From NCBI GenBank assembly GCA_011526275.1, contig WTJP01000097.1:22423-29503 (forward strand): a stretch of 7,081 nt of DNA, written 5' to 3'. Positions 1 through 4,591 of this stretch are shown in pieces; position 1 is the first letter of the stretch, and every line of letters begins with the position of its first letter. The notes under the pieces were generated by a model. It ran no database searches. It was not told where the DNA came from and saw only the letters and a list, made by a program, of their open reading frames with translations. Source of the stretch: Candidatus Arcticimaribacter sp. GTDB taxonomy: Bacteria; Bacteroidota; Bacteroidia; Flavobacteriales; Flavobacteriaceae. The position numbers were made by a program, and so were the translations under genes.

Positions 1-1
1 G

Positions 2-9
2 TATTTTTG
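2..9 (+). promoter_or_regulatory. Bacteroidetes-type -7 promoter box for the folK-dNK gene
   Basis: TATTTTTG matches the Bacteroidetes primary sigma-factor -7 consensus TAnnTTTG at every fixed position. Transcription would be expected to start about 5-7 bases after the box, near 14-16, leaving a very short leader before the GTG at 23. The -33 element would lie outside the window, so only half of the promoter can be judged. The box also argues that translation does not start further upstream, although the frame is open to the window edge. Confidence 0.45.
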
Positions 10-22
10 GGCAAAAAGTACT

Positions 23-1111
23 GTGGTTTATCTCTCTATTGGAAGTAATCTTGGCGATCGATTGTTGCATTTACAGCTGGCTGTAGGGATGATTGCCTAC
101 CGTATTGGAGAAATCAAATGCCTTTCGAAAGTGGTGGAAACCCCTGCCTGGGGGTTTGAGGGGGAAGCCTTTTACAATGCTTGTTTGGCGGTGGATACTC
201 CACTTCGCCCAGAAGAAGTACTAACTCAGCTTTTAAAAATCGAGGAATTTTTAGGGCGAAAACGCAGCGAAAAAAACGGGTACCAGTCGAGAACCATCGA
301 CTTAGATATTATCTTTTACGGGAATCACGTGGTGAAAACCGATCGCTTAACACTTCCGCATCCGCGGATGCAGGAACGCAATTTTGTTTTAGCCCCTTTG
401 GCTGAAATAGCTCCGGCAGTTGAACACCCCGAATCAAAGTTGACAGTGGAAAGCTTACTTAAAACAAGTGAAGATACTACTGCAGTTACCGAAATATCCG
501 CCCCACTTTTCCCCGTAAAAAAAATCGACTATATCGCTATTGAAGGAAATATTGGTGTGGGAAAAACCACCTTTGCGGAAAGGCTTCAAGCGGCTATCGG
601 CGGACGTTTATTGCTCGAAAATTTTTATGACAACCCCTATTTAGAAGACTTTTATCGCGATCCCGAAAGCTTCGCCCTTCCCGTTGAGAACGCATTTTTA
701 GAAGACCGCATTCAACAACAAAATCAATTCTTTTCTCGTACGGAAAACGGTCCCGTTATCGCTGATTACTGCTTGGAAAAATCTCCGCTTTTTGCTCGAC
801 AAAATTTAAATGAAAAAGACATTGACCTGTATCTTCAGTCCTACACGAAAAAAGTAGCCTCCCTCCCCCAACCCGCCATCGTTTTCTTTTTGGAGCAATC
901 CATTGAGCAATTATTAAAAAACATCAAAAAACGCGGGCGTAGCTTCGAGCAAAACATGGAGGCGGCTTACCTCGAGAAAATTGAACAGGGCTATCAAGCG
1001 TGGCAAAACGAAAGTCAATTGAAGCAGATCAACTTTCCATTAATGGGAGGAGATATCACCAAAGACCCTTCGGTTTTCTATCGCTTTTTAATGGCTTTAT
1101 TTCGCCTGTAG
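23..1111 (+). CDS. folK: Bifunctional HPPK (FolK) / deoxynucleoside kinase fusion
   Basis: A 362-residue cytoplasmic protein with two enzyme domains. Residues 1 to about 140 are HPPK, which transfers pyrophosphate from ATP to 6-hydroxymethyl-7,8-dihydropterin in folate synthesis. Visible motifs are the N-terminal YLSIGSNLGDR and RTIDLDIIFYG, whose D93 and D95 match the Mg-binding aspartates, followed by LPHPRM. After a linker (about 141-165) comes a deoxynucleoside kinase of the dCK/dGK/dAK type. It shows P-loop GNIGVGKTT (175-183), probable catalytic base E199 in LLEN, LEDR (226-229), ADYCLEKS (247-254) in place of the usual DRS motif, and lid RGRSFE (304-309). Such fusions are known in Flavobacteriia; which deoxynucleoside it prefers cannot be read from the sequence. 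The GTG start gives a typical HPPK N-terminus, but the frame stays open upstream to the window edge. The 3' end overlaps the convergent methyltransferase gene by 15 bases. Confidence 0.93.
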   Translation: MVYLSIGSNLGDRLLHLQLAVGMIAYRIGEIKCLSKVVETPAWGFEGEAFYNACLAVDTPLRPEEVLTQLLKIEEFLGRKRSEKNGYQSRTIDLDIIFYGNHVVKTDRLTLPHPRMQERNFVLAPLAEIAPAVEHPESKLTVESLLKTSEDTTAVTEISAPLFPVKKIDYIAIEGNIGVGKTTFAERLQAAIGGRLLLENFYDNPYLEDFYRDPESFALPVENAFLEDRIQQQNQFFSRTENGPVIADYCLEKSPLFARQNLNEKDIDLYLQSYTKKVASLPQPAIVFFLEQSIEQLLKNIKKRGRSFEQNMEAAYLEKIEQGYQAWQNESQLKQINFPLMGGDITKDPSVFYRFLMALFRL

Positions 1112-1636
1112 CTTCTGATAAAAATCCCAACAAACCACCCCTGTGGTTACCGAGATATTGAGGGAATGTTTAGCCCCCTCTTGTGGGATTTCGATTACAT
1201 TACCCGCCTGATCAATCACCGTTTGTTGAACCCCCTTGACTTCATTCCCAAGGACAAATGCCGTTTTTTGTTGGGGAGTTGGGTGGAAATCGTTTAGCAT
1301 GCACGCGCCTTCGGCTTGTTCAATGGCCCAAACCTCAACGCCCTTACTTTGGAGAGAGGCTACTAAGGTTACAGGATCTTCTACATATTCCCACGCCACC
1401 GATTCGGTAGCCCCCAAGGCGGTTTTCTGTATGTCTTTATGGGGCGGAGTAGCGGTAATCCCGCAGAGATAAATCTTCTCGATTAAAAAAGCATCGGCCG
1501 TGCGAAAAACCGAACCAATATTGTTTAGGCTACGCACATTGTCTAAAATAAGGATGAGCGGTGTGCGGGGAGCAGCCATCGCCTCGTCAACCGTTTTACG
1601 ATTGAGTTCGCTGTTTTTTAATTTCCGATTTTTCAT
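1097..1636 (-). CDS. TrmH/SpoU-family RNA 2'-O-methyltransferase
   Basis: A 179-residue SPOUT-fold enzyme expected to transfer a methyl group from S-adenosylmethionine to a ribose 2'-OH in tRNA or rRNA. All three SpoU motifs are present: motif 1, NIGSVFRTADAF, with N39 and the catalytic arginine R45; motif 2, FVLGNEVKGV (127-136); motif 3, IPQEGAKHSLNISV (150-163), which belongs to the trefoil-knot cofactor site. The protein is about the size of a minimal catalytic domain and has no N-terminal substrate-binding extension like that of RlmB. The target could be tRNA position 18 (TrmH), position 34 (TrmL) or an rRNA site; the sequence does not decide. The ATG start is followed by a basic stretch (KNRKLKNSELNRK). 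The gene diverges from mutS across 86 bases and converges with folK-dNK. Confidence 0.9.
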   Translation of the reverse strand: MKNRKLKNSELNRKTVDEAMAAPRTPLILILDNVRSLNNIGSVFRTADAFLIEKIYLCGITATPPHKDIQKTALGATESVAWEYVEDPVTLVASLQSKGVEVWAIEQAEGACMLNDFHPTPQQKTAFVLGNEVKGVQQTVIDQAGNVIEIPQEGAKHSLNISVTTGVVCWDFYQKLQAK

Positions 1637-1689
1637 GGCGTAAAATTAAGGAAGTATTTGCAGCTGTTTTTAAAAAATGAAATTAGGGT

Positions 1690-1697
1690 TATCTTCG
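1690..1697 (+). promoter_or_regulatory. Candidate -7 box for mutS
   Basis: TATCTTCG differs from TAnnTTTG at one fixed position. It would place the transcription start near 1702-1704, about 20 bases before the TTG start codon. No clear TTG lies at the expected -33 distance. The 86-base gap must also hold the promoter of the divergent methyltransferase gene, for which the best match is TAATTTTA (minus strand, 1648-1641), directly before its ATG. Confidence 0.3.
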
Positions 1698-1722
1698 CTT
1701 TTATATCCTAAAAACACACCCC

Positions 1723-4323
1723 TTGGCCAAGCAAGCGAAAGAAACTCCCTTAATGAAGCAATACAACCAGATCAAGGCCAAGTATCCCGATGCTTTGTTG
1801 TTGTTTCGCGTGGGGGATTTTTATGAAACTTTTGGGGCCGATGCAGTGAAGGCTGCCAAGATTTTAGGCATTATACAAACCAAACGGGGAGCTGGGAGCA
1901 CCAGTGAAACCGAATTAGCGGGTTTCCCCCACCACTCCTTAAACACCTACTTGCCTAAACTGGTAAAAGCGGGCTGTCGTGTGGCCATTTGCGACCAATT
2001 GGAAGACCCTAAAATGACGAAGAAAATCGTCAAACGCGGGGTAACCGAATTGGTTACACCTGGGGTAGCGCTCAACGATGATGTCTTAGAACAGAAAAAA
2101 AACAATTACCTCGCTGCAGTGGTCGAGGGTAAAAAACAATGGGGGGTCGCCTTCCTGGATATTTCAACAGGCGATTTTTTGGTGAGTGAAGGTAGCCTAG
2201 CTCACCTCAACCAACTCTTACAGAAATTCTCCCCTGCTGAAGTACTCGCACCAAAACCTTTGAAAGCAACTTTTTCAAGCTGTTTTGACACTGAATTAAA
2301 CCCCTTCTTTCAAGAAGATTGGGTGTTTCAGGAACGCTTTGGTCGCGACCTTTTACAACAGCACTTCGATACCGCAAGCTTAAAAGGCTTTGGCCTGGAG
2401 CATTATCGCGAGGGGATTATTTGCGCGGGTGCTGTCCTCCACTACCTCTCGGAAACTCAACACGACAAACTACAGCATATTAGTCGGCTACAGAAAATAG
2501 CCAGCGAGGATTTTGTTGGTATTGACCGTTTCACCGCCCGAAATCTCGAACTGCTTTATCCGGCCAACCCCGGTGGAGTATCGCTCATCGATGTCATTGA
2601 CTTTACCGCCACTGCCATGGGGGGAAGGCTCTTGCGACAATGGGTGAGTTTTCCGCTTAAATCCAAGGAGCATATTGAGGCACGCCATCGCCAAGTACAG
2701 GCCTATCTCGACGATACTGCCTGCCGTGAAAAAATAGCGCAGCACCTCAAAAAAATGGGCGACATTGAGCGCCTGATGGCGAAAATTGCCACCCAAAAAG
2801 TGAGTCCACGGGAATTGATTCTCCTGCAGCAGTCGCTGGAAGAAAGCAACCATATTAAACATGTGCTCGCCAATCATAAAGCTGGAGAATTAAGTGCAGT
2901 GGCAGCACAACTCCCTCCCTGTAGCCGAATACAAGAGACCATCGCCAAGACCTTGAAAGAAGAGGCGCCGGTCAACACCGCTAAAGGGAATTTTATCGCC
3001 GATGGCTTCTCGGCAGAGCTAGACGATTTACGCGCCCTGCTTCATTCAGGGAAATCGCATTTAGACGCCATGCTGGAACGGGAAACCGAAGCCACGGGTA
3101 TTCCTTCCCTAAAAATAGCCTTCAACAATGTTTTTGGTTACTATATCGAAGTGCGCAACACCCACCGCGATAAAGTCCCTGAAAACTGGACGAGAAAGCA
3201 AACCTTAGTCAATGCGGAACGCTACATTACCGAAGAGCTGAAAGAATATGAAACCAAGATTCTCGGGGCCGAAGAAAAAATACAGCAACTTGAATTAAGC
3301 TACTACCAAAACTTACTTCAAGCCCTGCAAAAAGAATTAAGCGAGGTCAAACAAGCAGCGGTTACTTTAGCACAAATCGACTGTTTACAAGGTTTTGCGC
3401 AGTTGGCGCAAAAACAACAGTACTGCTGCCCAAAACTAGTCGAGGGCACTGCATTATCCATTGTAGCTGGGCGCCACCCCGTAATCGAGCAACAACTTCC
3501 TGCGGGAGAAGCCTATATCGCCAATGACTTGACCTTGGACCGAGAGCAGCAGCAAATCATCATGATTACAGGCCCCAATATGTCGGGGAAATCTGCCCTC
3601 TTGCGGCAAACGGCTTTGATTGTACTACTGGCACAAATGGGAAGTTTTGTCCCTGCTGAAGCCGTGGAAATGGGATTGGTGGATCACGTCTTTACCCGGG
3701 TGGGAGCAAGCGATAATATCTCGCAAGGGGAATCTACTTTTATGGTAGAAATGAATGAGTCGGCGGCAATCTTGAACAACATCAGCCCACAGAGTTTGGT
3801 GCTTTTAGACGAGATCGGGCGGGGTACTTCGACCTACGACGGAATTTCCATCGCGTGGGCCATAGCAGAATACCTGCATCAGCACCCAGCACAACCCAAG
3901 ACACTATTCGCTACCCACTACCATGAGCTCAACGAAATGGAAGGTCGATTTGAACGGATTAAAAACTTTAATGTCTCGGTCAAAGAGTTAAAAGACCAAG
4001 TATTGTTTTTACGGAAACTCGCCCCCGGCGGAAGCGCCCATAGCTTTGGAATTCACGTCGCTAAAATGGCGGGGATGCCCCAACAAATCATTACAACGGC
4101 AGAAAAAAAACTAAAACTGCTGGAAAAAAGCCACGAACAAGAAGATCGCAAAGCGCTATTGCAAAAAGAACAGGACCAAATGCAGCTGAGTTTTATCAGC
4201 CTAGACGACCCCTTATTGGAAGATTTAAAAGCCGAAATCATTGATTTAGATATCGATACCCTTACCCCGGTTGAAGCCTTGATGAAACTCAATAACATCA
4301 AACGCCGTTTAGGGGGAAAATAG
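1723..4323 (+). CDS. mutS: DNA mismatch repair protein MutS
   Basis: An 866-residue MutS of normal length. It recognises mispaired and looped-out bases and, through ATP-driven clamp sliding, recruits MutL. The domain I reading motif FYE is intact (F33, E35, equivalent to E. coli F36 and E38). Core and clamp signatures include FGYYIEVRNTH and LVNAERYITEEL. The ATPase domain carries Walker A GPNMSGKS (617-624), Walker B LLDE (D696, E697), the following GRGTSTYDG loop and ATHYHE with H732. Near the C-terminus QLSFI (821-825) resembles a sliding-clamp binding motif. The start is TTG: it gives the AKQAKETPLMKQY beginning usual for Bacteroidetes MutS. No ATG, GTG or other TTG lies between it and the in-frame stop at 1684, while the next ATG (1753) would cut into the conserved PLMKQY. 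No mutL is nearby, so this is mutS alone. Confidence 0.97.
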   Translation: MAKQAKETPLMKQYNQIKAKYPDALLLFRVGDFYETFGADAVKAAKILGIIQTKRGAGSTSETELAGFPHHSLNTYLPKLVKAGCRVAICDQLEDPKMTKKIVKRGVTELVTPGVALNDDVLEQKKNNYLAAVVEGKKQWGVAFLDISTGDFLVSEGSLAHLNQLLQKFSPAEVLAPKPLKATFSSCFDTELNPFFQEDWVFQERFGRDLLQQHFDTASLKGFGLEHYREGIICAGAVLHYLSETQHDKLQHISRLQKIASEDFVGIDRFTARNLELLYPANPGGVSLIDVIDFTATAMGGRLLRQWVSFPLKSKEHIEARHRQVQAYLDDTACREKIAQHLKKMGDIERLMAKIATQKVSPRELILLQQSLEESNHIKHVLANHKAGELSAVAAQLPPCSRIQETIAKTLKEEAPVNTAKGNFIADGFSAELDDLRALLHSGKSHLDAMLERETEATGIPSLKIAFNNVFGYYIEVRNTHRDKVPENWTRKQTLVNAERYITEELKEYETKILGAEEKIQQLELSYYQNLLQALQKELSEVKQAAVTLAQIDCLQGFAQLAQKQQYCCPKLVEGTALSIVAGRHPVIEQQLPAGEAYIANDLTLDREQQQIIMITGPNMSGKSALLRQTALIVLLAQMGSFVPAEAVEMGLVDHVFTRVGASDNISQGESTFMVEMNESAAILNNISPQSLVLLDEIGRGTSTYDGISIAWAIAEYLHQHPAQPKTLFATHYHELNEMEGRFERIKNFNVSVKELKDQVLFLRKLAPGGSAHSFGIHVAKMAGMPQQIITTAEKKLKLLEKSHEQEDRKALLQKEQDQMQLSFISLDDPLLEDLKAEIIDLDIDTLTPVEALMKLNNIKRRLGGK

Positions 4324-4331
4324 CCTGAGTA

Positions 4332-4351
4332 AAAACCCAAAAAAAGGTTTT
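4332..4351 (+). terminator. Weak hairpin after mutS
   Basis: AAAACC (4332-4337) can pair with GGTTTT (4346-4351) around an A-rich loop, eight bases after the mutS stop codon. Downstream is TAATAATT rather than a clean T run, and only two G-C pairs hold the stem. It may slow or partly end mutS transcription. Its right arm also falls where the -33 element of the tRNA promoter should be. Confidence 0.25.
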
Positions 4352-4369
4352 AATAATTAAAATTTATTT

Positions 4370-4377
4370 TAACTTTG
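4370..4377 (+). promoter_or_regulatory. -7 promoter box of the tRNA-Gly/tRNA-Leu unit
   Basis: TAACTTTG is a perfect match to the Bacteroidetes TAnnTTTG box. It ends eight bases before the first base of tRNA-Gly, so transcripts would start almost at the mature 5' end. No TTG sits in the -33 window; GGTTTT at 4346-4351 is the nearest T-rich element, 18 bases upstream. The surrounding DNA (4351-4372) is almost pure A/T. Confidence 0.65.
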
Positions 4378-4385
4378 CGTCCCAC

Positions 4386-4460
4386 GCGAAAGTAGCTCAG
4401 GGGTAGAGCATCACCTTGCCAAGGTGAGGGTCGCGGGTTCAAATCCCGTCTTTCGCTCCA
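4386..4460 (+). tRNA. tRNA-Gly (anticodon GCC)
   Basis: A complete cloverleaf. The acceptor stem pairs GCGAAAG with CTTTCGC, followed by discriminator T4457 and an encoded CCA (4458-4460). The D arm has GCTC pairing with GAGC around the AGGGGTA loop. Anticodon stem TCACC/GGTGA encloses loop TTGCCAA, with anticodon GCC at 4418-4420, which reads GGC and GGU. The T arm is GCGGG-TTCAAAT-CCCGT with one G-U pair. It is the first gene of a two-tRNA unit, separated from tRNA-Leu by only ten bases. Confidence 0.97.
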
Positions 4461-4470
4461 TACCAATCAT

Positions 4471-4555
4471 GCTCGAGTGGTGGAATTGGTAGACACGTTG
4501 GACTTAAAATCCAATGACCATTGCGGTCGTGCGGGTTCAAGTCCCGCCTCGAGTA
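4471..4555 (+). tRNA. tRNA-Leu (anticodon UAA)
   Basis: A class II tRNA with a long variable arm. Acceptor strand GCTCGAG pairs with CTCGAGT, making the first pair G1-U72, and A4555 is the discriminator expected for leucine. The D region is GGTGGAATTGGTAGACAC. Anticodon stem TTGGA/TCCAA encloses CTTAAAA, with anticodon TAA at 4505-4507, reading UUA. The variable arm has a GACC/GGTC stem and the T arm is GCGGG-TTCAAGT-CCCGC. Unlike its neighbour tRNA-Gly it does not encode CCA (CAAAA follows), so CCA must be added by tRNA nucleotidyltransferase. Confidence 0.97.
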
Positions 4556-4556
4556 C

Positions 4557-4584
4557 AAAACCCTCCTTTTTGGAGGGTTTTTTT
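4557..4584. terminator. Bidirectional intrinsic terminator between the tRNA unit and the S9 peptidase gene
   Basis: AAAACCCTCC (4557-4566) and GGAGGGTTTT (4572-4581) form a perfect 10-bp stem around a TTTTT loop, followed by T up to 4584. On the + strand it ends the tRNA transcript one base after tRNA-Leu. Read on the - strand the same stem ends in four T and lies seven bases past the peptidase stop codon, so it can serve both convergent transcripts. Confidence 0.9.
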
Positions 4585-4591
4585 ATTTCAG

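Noticed and set aside
181..405. 74-codon + strand frame inside folK-dNK, and similar short + strand frames at 4970-5221 and 6287-6490 opposite the peptidase gene
   Set aside because: Each overlaps clearly conserved protein sequence in another frame and has no domain or start signal.
1236..1472. 78-codon + strand frame opposite the methyltransferase gene
   Set aside because: The opposite strand has all three SpoU motifs; this frame has none.
1641..1648. Minus-strand TAATTTTA as promoter -7 box of the methyltransferase gene
   Set aside because: It ends only five bases before the ATG, so the transcript would be essentially leaderless, and no -33 TTG is present; too weak for its own entry.
2488..2877. 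129-codon open frame on the minus strand within mutS
   Set aside because: It lies entirely opposite the conserved MutS core domain, shows no recognisable motif, and has no promoter of its own.
4053..4340. 95-codon serine-rich open frame on the minus strand over the mutS 3' end
   Set aside because: The serine-rich composition is what the complement of MutS Lys/Glu codons gives; no independent evidence of a gene.
4531..4555. Attachment-site duplication of the tRNA-Leu 3' end, which would mark an integrated element
   Set aside because: I found no second copy of the T-arm/acceptor sequence elsewhere in the window; a copy beyond 7081 cannot be excluded.
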